Positions 44,399-53,190 of a DNA stretch of 64,000 bases are shown piece after piece. The first letter of the stretch is position 1. Every line of letters begins with the position of its first letter. The notes beneath the pieces are model-generated. The model worked only from the letters and a program-made list of their open reading frames with translations, was not told the DNA's origin and did not search any database. A program made the translations under genes and the position numbers. Origin of the DNA: Streptacidiphilus albus JL83 (lineage in GTDB: Bacteria; Actinomycetota; Actinomycetes; Streptomycetales; Streptomycetaceae); contig NZ_JQML01000001.1 in the NCBI RefSeq assembly GCF_000744705.1, positions 1,612,001 to 1,676,000 on the forward strand, in the 5' to 3' direction.

Positions 44399-45633
44399 CC
44401 GCCGGCTGCCACGGCCACGCCGATGCGTCGGGAGGCGAAGCCGGTGCCGCAGACGAAGCGCAGCACCGGGCCGAAGGTCGCGGCGGCGGCCAGGCCGGTG
44501 AAGTACAGCCCCGGGACCGAGGACTCGAAGCCGGCGGAGAGCGCCGGGGCCCGGCCGGTCCGCCGCACCGCCGCGCGCAGCTCGGGCGAGAGCAGCTCGA
44601 TCCGGTCGACGTCGACCCGGTAACCGGTGGCCGCGAGCACGTGGTCGGCCTCCAGTACCCGGACCGCGCCGTCCCGGTCGGCCAGCTCCAGCCGGGCGCC
44701 CGGGCCGCTCGGCACGGCGGAGAGGATCCGGTGGCCGGTGAGCAGGTCGACCCGGCCGATCACCCGCTCGCGCAGCCACCAACCGCCGGAGGGACCGAGG
44801 ACGGTGCGCAGCAGGTGGCCGCGGACCGGCTCCGGCAGGTGCCGGTAGGCCCCGGCGGCGCGGCTGTAGGCCAGCATCGACCAACCGGGGCCGAGGGTGG
44901 TGTCCGGCTTGGCCAGGCGGCGGAGCGGCGGACGCGAGCGCGGGCGCTCGCCGGTCGGCGGCGCGGCGAAGGCCAGTTCGGCCGTCCGGGCGACGAGGAC
45001 CGGCTCGGCCCCGGCCTCCAGCAGCAGCGCGGCGCTCTCCAGCGCCGACTGCCCGGCCCCGACCACCGCGACCCGCTGCCCGGCGAAGCCGGAGAGGTCG
45101 GCGTGTTCCGCCGAATGGGTGGCCGCCCCCGCCGCGACCAGCTCCGCCAGCTCCGGCGGCACGTACCCGAACGGGCCGAGGCCGTTGGCCATGACCACGG
45201 ACCTGCTGGCGAGGACCTCGCCGTCGGCCAGCTCGACCCGGAAGGCTCCGCCGCTCGCCCCGATCCGGCGCACCCGGGTCCGCTCCAGCGCCGGCACCAG
45301 CCGCTGCTGGAACCACGAGCCGTAGCGGACGAACTCGTCCAGCGGCACCGGGTGCAGGTCACCGCCGGGTTCGCGGCCCTCGGCCGCCCGGAACCGGGCC
45401 AGCGTGCCCGTGCCCCAGGGGTCGGCGATGGAAGAGGCCGAGGGGGTGGACTTCAGGTACATCCCGGCGGGCATCCGCTCGCGCCAGCTCTCCATCGGAT
45501 CGCCGAACACCCGGAAAGGTACGCCGCGCACCCGTAGGTGCGCGGCGGCGGCGAGGCCGTAGGGGCCCGCGCCGACCACGGTGACCGGCAGTACATCCCC
45601 CGCGCCGCTGCGACGATCGTCCGGACCTGCCAT
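44395..45633 (-). CDS. FAD/NAD(P)-dependent oxidoreductase
   Basis: A 412-aa flavoprotein with two dinucleotide-binding motifs: FAD VTVVGAGPYGLAAAAHL near residue 17 and NAD(P) VAVVGAGQSALESAALLL near 190. A third motif, LAATGYRVDVDRI, is typical of flavin monooxygenase-like or lysine/ornithine monooxygenase-like proteins. Substrate unknown. First gene of the minus-strand group (flavoprotein, membrane protein, GH16), divergent from the ATP-grasp gene. Confidence 0.82.
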   Translation of the reverse strand: MAGPDDRRSGAGDVLPVTVVGAGPYGLAAAAHLRVRGVPFRVFGDPMESWRERMPAGMYLKSTPSASSIADPWGTGTLARFRAAEGREPGGDLHPVPLDEFVRYGSWFQQRLVPALERTRVRRIGASGGAFRVELADGEVLASRSVVMANGLGPFGYVPPELAELVAAGAATHSAEHADLSGFAGQRVAVVGAGQSALESAALLLEAGAEPVLVARTAELAFAAPPTGERPRSRPPLRRLAKPDTTLGPGWSMLAYSRAAGAYRHLPEPVRGHLLRTVLGPSGGWWLRERVIGRVDLLTGHRILSAVPSGPGARLELADRDGAVRVLEADHVLAATGYRVDVDRIELLSPELRAAVRRTGRAPALSAGFESSVPGLYFTGLAAAATFGPVLRFVCGTGFASRRIGVAVAAGG

Positions 45634-45796
45634 CGGAGGTCATCCCCTGTCGTGGTCGATCCTGTCGTGGGAGGTCGCAGCCGTCCCGCTCGCGCGCGGT
45701 CGGACCGCCCCGGAAAATAAGCGTCAGGGCCGGGCCAGCGGCTCGCAACCGGACCGGCTGCGGCCGGCCGGGCCGCCGAACCGGATCGAGGGCACC

Positions 45797-47047
45797 ATGC
45801 ACGGAACCGGCCCCGAGCTGGACCGCACCGTCCCCGCGCTGCTGGTCAAGGTCGGCCGCTACCCGGAGCACCACGGCGGGGTCGGCGTGATCCGGACGCT
45901 CGGGCGGCGGGGCGTGCCGGTGCACGCCATGGTCGAGGACCGGTTCACCCCGGCGGCGCTCTCCCGCTACACCGCCCGGCGCTTCGTCCGGCCGACGACC
46001 GGCCGGGAGGAGCCGGCGGCGCTGGTCGACGCACTGCTCGCGATCGGGCGCGAGATCGGTCGCCGCAGCGTCGCCGTACCGACCGACGACGAGGCGGCGG
46101 TGCTGCTGGCCGAGCACGCCGGGCGGCTGGGCGAGTGCTTCCTGCTGCCGCCGGTCCCGTCCGGGCTGCCGCGCGCGCTGGCCGACAAGGGCGGGCTGCA
46201 CCGGCTCTGCGTCGAGCACGGGGTGCCCACCCCGCGCGCCCTCGTCCCGGACGGCCACGGGGAGCTGCTCGCGGCGGCGCGGGAGCTGGGCTATCCGCTG
46301 GTGCTGAAGAACCTGGCGCCGTGGACGAGGCTGCGGGCCCCGGTGGTCTCGCACACCACCGTGGTCCACGACGAGCGCGAGCTGCTCGCGGCCTGCCCGC
46401 CGGGCACGGACCCGTCCGTGCTGGTCCAGGAGTACCTGCCGGCGGAGGCGGCGGAGGACTGGTTCACCCATCTCTACTGCGCCGCCGACGGCCGGGTGCA
46501 GCTGGTCTTCACCGCGCTGAAGGTCCGCTCCTGGCCGCCGCAGGCCGGGGTGACCGTCCGCGCCCGGACCCTGGACAACCCGCGACTCGCCGAGCAGGCC
46601 GCCGAGTTCTGCCGACGGATCGGCTACCGGGGGGTGGCCGACCTGGACTGGCGCCTCGACCGCCGGGACGGCCGCTACAAGCTGGTCGACTTCAACCCCC
46701 GGACGGGGGCCCAGTTCCGGCTGTTCGAGACGGTGTCGGGGGTCGACGTCGTCCGCGCCCTGCACCTGGACCTCACCGGCCGACCGCTCCCCCCGGGGCC
46801 GCCGGACCTGCGCCGCAGCTTCCGGGTCGGCCAGCTGGACCTGCCCGCCGCCGCGGCCTGGTCCTGGCGGGAGCGCCGGCTCCCGCCCGACCTGCTGCCG
46901 CACCGCGCCACCGAGCGGGCCTGGCTCTGCGGCGACGACCCCCTCCCGGCCGCGGCCGAGGCGGCCCGCTTCACCGCCACCGCCGCGCGCCGCGCCGTCC
47001 GCGCGCTCGGCCGGGCGCGGGGGCGGGCCGGGGCGCCACGGGCGTAA
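45797..47047 (+). CDS. ATP-grasp carboxylate-amine ligase
   Basis: 416 aa. ATP-grasp features: VPTDDEAAVLLAEHA, ALADKGGLHRLCVEHGVPTP, the lysine strand GYPLVLKNLAP, VLVQEYLPAEAAEDW and the metal-binding RYKLVDFNPRTGAQFRLFE. This group forms amide bonds between a carboxylate and an amine, as in D-aspartate ligases and surface-polymer ligases. Its place in the glycan cluster suggests amino-acid decoration of a surface polymer. Start ATG 45797 follows only a weak GAGGG. Confidence 0.75.
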   Translation: MHGTGPELDRTVPALLVKVGRYPEHHGGVGVIRTLGRRGVPVHAMVEDRFTPAALSRYTARRFVRPTTGREEPAALVDALLAIGREIGRRSVAVPTDDEAAVLLAEHAGRLGECFLLPPVPSGLPRALADKGGLHRLCVEHGVPTPRALVPDGHGELLAAARELGYPLVLKNLAPWTRLRAPVVSHTTVVHDERELLAACPPGTDPSVLVQEYLPAEAAEDWFTHLYCAADGRVQLVFTALKVRSWPPQAGVTVRARTLDNPRLAEQAAEFCRRIGYRGVADLDWRLDRRDGRYKLVDFNPRTGAQFRLFETVSGVDVVRALHLDLTGRPLPPGPPDLRRSFRVGQLDLPAAAAWSWRERRLPPDLLPHRATERAWLCGDDPLPAAAEAARFTATAARRAVRALGRARGRAGAPRA

Positions 47048-47059
47048 CGGACGACACGC

Positions 47060-47100
47060 GGGCGCGCGGCCGCCCTCCGGGGAGGGACGGCCGCGCGCCC
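47060..47100. terminator. Bidirectional terminator between convergent genes
   Basis: Very stable hairpin: GGGCGCGCGGCCG (47060-47072) pairs with its perfect complement (47088-47100), with CCTC/GAGG extending the stem inside one mismatch. It lies between the ATP-grasp stop (47047) and the glucodextranase stop (47126). Confidence 0.85.
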
Positions 47101-47125
47101 GAGGTGCGGGGAGCGTGTCGGGACG

Positions 47126-50100
47126 CTAGGGGACGGTCACCCCCTGGAGGACGACCGGGCCGAGGCTGCTGTCGAGCTCGGTGGCCTGGGAGACGCCGGG
47201 CGGGGTGATGGTGTCCATCACCTTGCCGACGGTGCTCGGGTCGGCCGAGCAGATCCGCTCGGCCCCGCCGACCGGGCAGACCCCGAAGGAGTAGGCGCCG
47301 GGGGTGGCGGTGAAGGCGCGGGCCAGGTCGGAGCTGTAGCCGTCCTGGCCGGCCAGGGCCAGGGTGAAGGTCCAGCCCGAGGTGGGCGTGCCGAACTCGG
47401 ACTCCGGCAGGGCGATGGTGACGGTGTTGGAGACCGAGGAGGCGACGACCGCGCTCGGGGTGCCGACCTGGTTGTTCCCGGCGTCCACCCACACCGGGGA
47501 GGCGAAGCCCTGGACCTCCAGCCGCTGGCTCCAGGCGTCGGCCGGGGCGACGGTGTAGTTCCGCGAGGGGTAGGGCGCGGCGGTGGAGGTCGAACCCGCC
47601 GCCGGGTCGTGGACGTAGATGTCGAGCAGCTGCGCGCCCATGGTGTTGCCGAAGGTCGGGGTGAGCGACTTGAGCGTGGTGCGCAGATAGACCGTGCCGC
47701 CCTGGGTGATCACCTGGAACCGGGTCAGGTCGAAGGAGCCCGGGGTGAAGTCCGAGGCGGTCGGGTACTGGTAGGTGCCCGGTCCGTTGTCGTCGCCGAC
47801 CGGGTCGGTGACGTCGAGGACGGTGGTGCCGCCGGTGATGTCGCCGACGACGGCGGTCTGGGCGTAGCCGGTCGCGCCGGCCGGGGTGGTCGCGGCGACG
47901 GTGATCTCGTCGGTGCCGAAGCCGATGGCGACCGGGACGGAGAAGGCGCCGCTCGCGTCGGCGTTGGTGCTGACGGTGGTTGCCGCCCCGCCGGTGTCGG
48001 TGTCGTCGGCCTCGACCACCACGGAGGAGCCGGGGGTGGTGGTCCCGGTGACGGTCGTGGTCGAGGACTCCACCGTGGTGCCGGAGCCGGGTGCGGTCAG
48101 GGTGACCGTGGCCGCCTTCGGCGCACCGTGGGTGACGTAGCGGGCGGTGGTGATCGAGGGGCGGTCGACGGTGCGGCCCTGGCCGAGGTCGACGATCAGC
48201 CGCAGCTCCTGGGCCTGGGCCCAGGTCAACGGGGAGGCGGAGCCTGCCGCCTGGCCGTCGGTGAAGCCGATCGACGCGGTGGTCGGGTCGCTGCCGTAGG
48301 GCGACGCGGGCAGGTTCGGGTCCTCCCAGACCTGCTCGGGCACCAGCCCGACGCCCGAGGCCGACTTGATCATGAAGGAGAGCAGCGCGGAGGCGGTCGC
48401 CGGGTCGCCGGTGGCGATCGCGGACTCGGCCCGCTCGCCGGACAGCACCGGCCACAGGTGGCCGGTGCCGACGTCGGTGGTCGGCCACGGCTCGCCCGCC
48501 GTGGTGCAGCCGGTCTGGCTGTCGGTGGTGGAGCAGTCCCCGTAGCCGTCCGCACTGCCGGCGCTCGCGGCGTCGCCGTAGCGGTAGTAGCCGGTTCCGG
48601 AGGGGGTGCTGACGGACAGTTGGTTGTCCAGCACCTTCAGCGAGTTGGTGAAGGCGCTGTCGGTCGGCGCGATCTCACCGAGCCGCACCAGCTCCTGGAA
48701 GCCGCCGTCCACGACCGAGTCCTGGGCCAGGGTCGGCGCCCCGTTGCCCAGGTTGTAGCTGGTGGTGGCGTTGGGGTCGCCGGTCTTGGAGAGCCGGAGG
48801 AAGTACGGCGAACCGCTGTCCGGGCCGGTGCTGGTGACGGTCCAGCTCTCGATGTTCCGCTGGAAGTCGTCGGCGGTGGCCTGGTAGAGCTGGGCGTCGG
48901 CCCTGTCGCCGTGGAGCGCGGCGATGGACGAAGCGGCGGTCAGCCCGGCGATCTCGGCGGCGATGGTCGAGGGCGAGTAGCCGGACTGCTCCTCCCAGCG
49001 CTCGACGCCGTAGGACGGGCCGTGCGCCACCAGGTAGTCGGCGGCGGGCTTGATGTGGCCGGTCCACAGCGCGGTGTCGCCGGAGAGTCCGGACAGGTAC
49101 GCCATCAGGATCGGGTAGGCGGTCTCGTCCAGCTGGTCGCCGCCGGTGTCCGGCGCGGCCTTGCCGTTGACCAGCGAGTTGCGCGGGATCTCGCCGGTCG
49201 GCAACTGCTGCTGGTCGAAGAGGAACAGATCCGCGTCCCGGGCGGTGGCGATGTCGCCGTCCGCCATCAGACCGGTGAACGCCTCGTAGAGGTCGCGGCC
49301 GAAGACCTCGCGGTAGGAGCCGTAGTAGACCGGCTTGCCGTTGACCAGCGTCCCGGCGTTGACGGCCTGCCCCCAGGGCGAGGCCAGCGAGGCGACGATG
49401 GCGCCCGGGTAGGTCTTGTCCTCGCTGGCCTTGAGCACGTCGGCGTCGAGGTAGTAGGTCTTCCGAACCGTCGCGGCGGCGATCCCCGGGGCCGACTTCG
49501 GCGCGCGGTTCAGCGTGCTGTCGTAGGCGTGCCAGCCGTCCGTGTAGTCCCGGGCCACCTGGGCGAAGGGGGTGCGCAGCGAGGCGGCGGCGGTGCTCAC
49601 CGCCTGGGCCTGGGTGCGTCCGAAGCCCAGTGCCAGGGTGATGTCGTCACTGTGACGGGGCGTCACGTCCTCGGTGGCGACGATGTGCCCGTCCGGCGCG
49701 GAGGTGGCGGCGGTCGCGGCGGTGATGGCGTGGGCCGCGTCGAGCTGGGTCAACCCGTCGCTCGCGGCGCCCGCGTAGCCGACGGAGGCGGTGCCGACGG
49801 TCGACGCGTCCAGGTCCATGTAGGTGGGGACGGCGTAGTCGCGGTTGGCGGCCTCGGTCACGGTGTTGCTGCTGTAGACCACGGCGGTCCCGGAACTGTG
49901 GTCCACCACTCCGCTGTTGCCGCCGGCGTTCTGGGTGCCACCGCCGCCGTCGCCGTTGGCGTGCGCGTCGAGCCGCGCGTAGACGTGCAGCGCACGGACG
50001 TCGACGCGGCTGCCGGGCAGCGCGGTGAGCTGGGTGTGCATCAGCACCGTGTCGCGGGCGGGGTCGGTGACGTACTGGGTGCGCAGCTGGAAGCCGTGCT

Positions 50101-50506
50101 TGGCGTCGGTCGAGGTGACGGTGCAGGCCATGTCGGTGTCGTCGGCCTGGACCGTGTACGTCATGTCGCGGGTCTGCAGGTCGGTGAAGGTGGAGCCGTC
50201 GGTGACGACGTACTGCAGGGTGCTGACGTCGCTGTTGTCGACGGTGGGCTCGTACACGTCGGACAGCACTCCGTCGGCGACGGTGTACCAGACCTTGGAG
50301 GTGCTGTTCCTGGCGGTGCCCAGGCAGTCCTTCCGGGCGAGGTCGAAGTACGACGCCGCGCCGGGAGCACCGGTGGCGACGCCGGCTGCCGTGGCGGCGG
50401 CGGCCGGTCCTGGCGACGCGGCGCGCGCGGTTCCGCCCGCCGTCGCGATCAGCGCCAGGGCGGCGGCCGAGGCGAGCGCGGCGGCCACGCGTGGGTGTCG
50501 GGTCAT
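47126..50506 (-). CDS. Secreted glucodextranase-like GH15 glucoamylase
   Basis: An 1126-aa exoenzyme. ATG 50506 follows GAGGGG. The signal peptide is MTRHPRVAAALASAAALALI ending near ARAAS. A glucodextranase N-terminal beta domain (KVWYTVADGVLSDVYEPTVD) is followed by the GH15 alpha/alpha barrel (TYPGAIVASLASPWGQ, YYGSYREVFGRDLYEAFTGL, GERWEEQSGYSPSTIAAEIA-like region VERWEEQSGYSP, GLVPEQVWEDP). Domain B (TLTAPGSGTTVESSTTTVTG) and a C-terminal binding module (LTRFQVITQGGTVYLRTTLK) follow. The full domain set matches Arthrobacter-type glucodextranase, which releases glucose from dextran or starch-like glucans outside the cell. Operator boxes upstream suggest maltose-type control. Confidence 0.88.
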   Translation of the reverse strand: MTRHPRVAAALASAAALALIATAGGTARAASPGPAAAATAAGVATGAPGAASYFDLARKDCLGTARNSTSKVWYTVADGVLSDVYEPTVDNSDVSTLQYVVTDGSTFTDLQTRDMTYTVQADDTDMACTVTSTDAKHGFQLRTQYVTDPARDTVLMHTQLTALPGSRVDVRALHVYARLDAHANGDGGGGTQNAGGNSGVVDHSSGTAVVYSSNTVTEAANRDYAVPTYMDLDASTVGTASVGYAGAASDGLTQLDAAHAITAATAATSAPDGHIVATEDVTPRHSDDITLALGFGRTQAQAVSTAAASLRTPFAQVARDYTDGWHAYDSTLNRAPKSAPGIAAATVRKTYYLDADVLKASEDKTYPGAIVASLASPWGQAVNAGTLVNGKPVYYGSYREVFGRDLYEAFTGLMADGDIATARDADLFLFDQQQLPTGEIPRNSLVNGKAAPDTGGDQLDETAYPILMAYLSGLSGDTALWTGHIKPAADYLVAHGPSYGVERWEEQSGYSPSTIAAEIAGLTAASSIAALHGDRADAQLYQATADDFQRNIESWTVTSTGPDSGSPYFLRLSKTGDPNATTSYNLGNGAPTLAQDSVVDGGFQELVRLGEIAPTDSAFTNSLKVLDNQLSVSTPSGTGYYRYGDAASAGSADGYGDCSTTDSQTGCTTAGEPWPTTDVGTGHLWPVLSGERAESAIATGDPATASALLSFMIKSASGVGLVPEQVWEDPNLPASPYGSDPTTASIGFTDGQAAGSASPLTWAQAQELRLIVDLGQGRTVDRPSITTARYVTHGAPKAATVTLTAPGSGTTVESSTTTVTGTTTPGSSVVVEADDTDTGGAATTVSTNADASGAFSVPVAIGFGTDEITVAATTPAGATGYAQTAVVGDITGGTTVLDVTDPVGDDNGPGTYQYPTASDFTPGSFDLTRFQVITQGGTVYLRTTLKSLTPTFGNTMGAQLLDIYVHDPAAGSTSTAAPYPSRNYTVAPADAWSQRLEVQGFASPVWVDAGNNQVGTPSAVVASSVSNTVTIALPESEFGTPTSGWTFTLALAGQDGYSSDLARAFTATPGAYSFGVCPVGGAERICSADPSTVGKVMDTITPPGVSQATELDSSLGPVVLQGVTVP

Positions 50507-50590
50507 GATTCCCCTCAGAGTGACGGAAATGGTCACATACCAGTGGAGGCTCACTTGACCGCTCGGCGGTTCGAGGGGGGAACCGGAGTT

Positions 50591-50644
50591 CTTGCGAAAG
50601 CCGTTGCAAGAACTCGCGATGAAAGTACCCGCAAGTGACTTGCG
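50591..50644 (-). promoter_or_regulatory. MalR/LacI-type operator pair upstream of the glucodextranase gene
   Basis: Two dyads 19 bases apart: CTTGCGAAAGCCGTTGCAAG (50591-50610) and CGCAAGTGACTTGCG (50630-50644, perfect). They match the CTTGCA/TTGCAAG half-sites bound by Streptomyces MalR-type LacI repressors. They lie 85-138 bases upstream of the GH15 start, on its promoter side. Confidence 0.7.
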
Positions 50645-50921
50645 AGTAAAGGGCGGCGGCACGGCTCGTCCCCGGACCGACCCGCCCGGCGGATCGCAGG
50701 TCAGCAGGGGGAGCGCTCTCCCGGCTCGGGCCGGCAGGCCGGGGCCTCGGCAGCGCGCCGCGCATCGGCCGCCGTCCACGGCCAGGTTCGCCGACGGTCC
50801 GTCAGCACGGCCCGGCGGCCCGGAATTCCGGACCCGGTCGAGCACCTGGACCGGCCCGATCCGAGGCAGCGTCAGTACGGGTGCGCGCAGCGCCGGTTCG
50901 ACGCCGTCACCCGGTGACTGG

Positions 50922-50971
50922 TAGAATTACTGTGGAGCGTCCGTCACCGCGAGGTGTCGAGACGCTTTTTT
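50922..50971 (+). promoter_or_regulatory. -10 element and intrinsic-terminator-like hairpin in the leader of the 50973 gene
   Basis: TAGAAT (50922-50927) looks like a -10 element. Directly after it AGCGTC (50936-50941) pairs with GACGCT (50961-50966), enclosing CACC/GGTG, followed by six T residues ending one base before the C that precedes the ATG. This is a classical intrinsic terminator form, rare in this GC-rich genome, and occupies the place of a ribosome binding site. Confidence 0.5.
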
Positions 50972-50972
50972 C

Positions 50973-51548
50973 ATGCCCACAGCACCCGCATCCGCGCCAT
51001 CCGTCACGCCCCGGCCCCGCGTCCGGGGGACCCTCTTCCACACGGCCGTCACGGCTCCGCGCGGCGAGGAACTACTGCCGCTCTCGGCCCTCCGGGAGCA
51101 GCACCCGGACCTCTACCTCCGTCATCGCGCCAAGTACACGGGCCGGGAGAAGCGACTGCTCGAACGGGTGATCCCGCTGGACTGCGCCTGGGAGGACGTC
51201 GTCTTCCTCTCGCCGATCGACTCCTCGGTCCTGTTCGAGGCGATGCGCAGCTCCGGTCGGCCGGTGCCGGAGATCACCATGTGGCCGCTGGACGCCGCGC
51301 AGCTGGATCCCCGACGCTGCTGCATCCGGCTCATGCGGGTGACCCGCGGCGAGCGCAGCGCGGACCCGGGCGACGCGGACGACTACCTGCCGCTGACCAC
51401 CGCGACGCTGCGGGCGGTGTCCCAGGTCACGGACCGCGCGCTGACGCGGCTGCGCACCCTGGGCCCCGACGAGCCGTCACTCCCCTGGGGCGACGTCCCG
51501 CACATCCTCCATCGCGGACCGCTGCCGCTGAGCGTCTTCCGCCGCTGA
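50973..51548 (+). CDS. Conserved hypothetical protein
   Basis: A 191-aa soluble protein of unknown function with a Pro-rich N-terminus, a basic region (DLYLRHRAKYTGREKRLLER) and a mixed domain (LDCAWEDVVFLSPIDSSVLF, CCIRLMRVTRGERSADPGDA). No signal or membrane segment. G/C-ending codons support it being coding. No Shine-Dalgarno precedes ATG 50973, where a terminator-like hairpin lies instead. Confidence 0.6.
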   Translation: MPTAPASAPSVTPRPRVRGTLFHTAVTAPRGEELLPLSALREQHPDLYLRHRAKYTGREKRLLERVIPLDCAWEDVVFLSPIDSSVLFEAMRSSGRPVPEITMWPLDAAQLDPRRCCIRLMRVTRGERSADPGDADDYLPLTTATLRAVSQVTDRALTRLRTLGPDEPSLPWGDVPHILHRGPLPLSVFRR

Positions 51549-51554
51549 GCGCGG

Positions 51555-51593
51555 ACCGCCCCGGGTCGGCCCGCGCAGGGTCGGCCCGGGGCG
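51555..51593. terminator. Bidirectional terminator
   Basis: CCGCCCCGGG (51555-51564) pairs with CCCGGGGCGG (51584-51593), extended inwards by TCGGCCC/GGGTCGG with G-T pairs. It lies between the convergent hypothetical gene and permease gene. Confidence 0.65.
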
Positions 51594-51609
51594 GGTCGTT
51601 CGGCGCGGG

Positions 51610-53034
51610 TCACTCCCCGGCGGGTCGCTCCCCGGCGGACCGCTCCCCGGCGGACCGCTCCGGCGCGGCCGGGGCGGTGGCCACTGCGGCGAGCGGGGCG
51701 TCGGCCTCCGCGCGCATGTAGGCCGGGGCGAGCCGGCGCAGCCCGTGGTAGCCGACCAGGACCACGATCGTGCCCAGGGCGATGCCGCCGAGCTCGAAGT
51801 TCTTGCTGATGTGCAGGGTGACGCCACCGATGCCGACGATGATCCCGGCCGCGACCGGCACCAGGTTGACCGGATTGGAGAGGTCGACCCGGTTGCGGAC
51901 CCAGATCTGCGCGCCGAGCAGCCCGATCATGCCGTACAGGACGACGGTGATCCCGCCGAGCACCCCGCCCGGGACCGCGGCGACCACCGCGCCGAACTTC
52001 GGGCACAGCCCGAACAGCAGCGCGAAGCCGGCGGCAGCCCAGTAGGCGGCGGTGGAGTAGATCCGGGTCGCCGCCATCACCCCGATGTTCTCGGCGTAGG
52101 TGGTGGTGGCCGGTCCGCCGAGCGCGGTCGACAGCACGGTGGCCGCGCCGTCGGCGGCGATCGCCGTGCCCAGCTCGTCGTCGAGCGGATCGCCGGTCAT
52201 CTCCCCCACCGCCTTCACATGGCCGGCGTTCTCGGCGATCAGCGCGATCAGCACCGGCAGCGCCACCACGATCGCGCTCGCGCTGAAGTGCGGCGCGTGG
52301 AACTGCGGCAGCCCGATCCAGTGCGCGGAGCGGACGGCGGACAGGTCCAGCCGCCAATGGTCCGTCACCTGTCCGGCGCCGTTCACCGAGTGGATCTTTC
52401 CGAGGGTCTCGTCCAGGACCCAGGACAGCAGGTAGCCGAAGACCAGCCCGAGGAAGATAGCGATCCGCGACCAGAAGCCGCGCAGCGCCACCAGCGCGAA
52501 GCCGGTGAACAGCATCACCGCCAGGGCGGTCCACTGGTCCTGGGGCCAGTAGGTGCCGGCCGTGACCGGCGCCAGGTTGAAGCCGATCAGCATCACCACG
52601 GACCCGGTCACCACCGGCGGCAGCACCGCGTGGATCACCCGCGCGCCCAGCGCACGGACCACCAGGCCGCAGACGAACAGGGCGACGCCGACGCTCAGCA
52701 GCGCGCCGGTGACCGTCGCCGAGGTCCCCCCGGCCGCCCGGATCGCCGCCGCCACCCCGACGAAGGAGAGGCTGCTGCCGAGGTAGCTGGGCACCCGGCC
52801 CCGGGTGGCGAGCAGGAAGATCACCGTGGCGACGCCCGACATCATGATCGCCAGGTTGGGGTTCAGCCCCATCAGCACCGGTGCGACGAACGAGGCCCCG
52901 AACATCGCCACCACGTGCTGGGCGCCGAGCCCGATCGTCCGGCCCCAGCTCAGCCGCTCGTCCGGCCGTACCACCGCCCCGGGCAACGGCGGCCGACCGC
53001 CGTTGTGGAGCTTCCAGCCGAAACCCGAACCCAC
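51610..53034 (-). CDS. uraA: Uracil/xanthine permease (NCS2/NAT family)
   Basis: A 474-aa transporter with 12-14 membrane segments: GLGAQHVVAMFGASFVAPVL, the conserved VLIALIAENAGHVKAVGEMT and GGPATTTYAENIGVMAATRI (NAT signature region with the substrate Glu), and FGAVVAAVPGGVLGGITVVL. It imports uracil or a related nucleobase with protons. The C-terminal tail carries a GERSAGERSAGERPAGE repeat encoded by tandem GC-rich repeats at about 51610-51660. Start GTG 53034 is the best in-frame choice before the first membrane segment. Confidence 0.88.
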   Translation of the reverse strand: MGSGFGWKLHNGGRPPLPGAVVRPDERLSWGRTIGLGAQHVVAMFGASFVAPVLMGLNPNLAIMMSGVATVIFLLATRGRVPSYLGSSLSFVGVAAAIRAAGGTSATVTGALLSVGVALFVCGLVVRALGARVIHAVLPPVVTGSVVMLIGFNLAPVTAGTYWPQDQWTALAVMLFTGFALVALRGFWSRIAIFLGLVFGYLLSWVLDETLGKIHSVNGAGQVTDHWRLDLSAVRSAHWIGLPQFHAPHFSASAIVVALPVLIALIAENAGHVKAVGEMTGDPLDDELGTAIAADGAATVLSTALGGPATTTYAENIGVMAATRIYSTAAYWAAAGFALLFGLCPKFGAVVAAVPGGVLGGITVVLYGMIGLLGAQIWVRNRVDLSNPVNLVPVAAGIIVGIGGVTLHISKNFELGGIALGTIVVLVGYHGLRRLAPAYMRAEADAPLAAVATAPAAPERSAGERSAGERPAGE

Positions 53035-53190
53035 GCCCTACTCCCATCACCGGCCCCGACATACAGTCCCGACAGTATGCCAACCGGACAATCCCCCTGG
53101 TCACCCCGGTGGTGTGTCCGTCCTGCGCGCCGCCGGACGGCACCACTTCGCCGGGGCCACGGTCGGTCCAGGAGGAGGAGGGCGTCAACG

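Larger units (their letters stand above)
50507..50972. other. Divergent intergenic region
   Basis: A 466-base gap between the divergent glucodextranase gene and the gene at 50973. It contains the operator pair at 50591-50644 and a leader hairpin at 50936-50971. The remainder (about 50650-50890) is GC-rich with no gene I can support. Confidence 0.5.

Noticed and set aside
40161-44623. Very long plus-strand open frames over the deacetylase and opposite the GH16 and membrane protein genes
   Set aside because: Gln/Arg/Gly-rich shadows of well supported genes on the other strand or frame.
47609-50638. A 1009-codon plus-strand open frame opposite the glucodextranase gene
   Set aside because: Composition is that of an antisense shadow in high-GC DNA, and the minus strand has a full recognised enzyme with a signal peptide.
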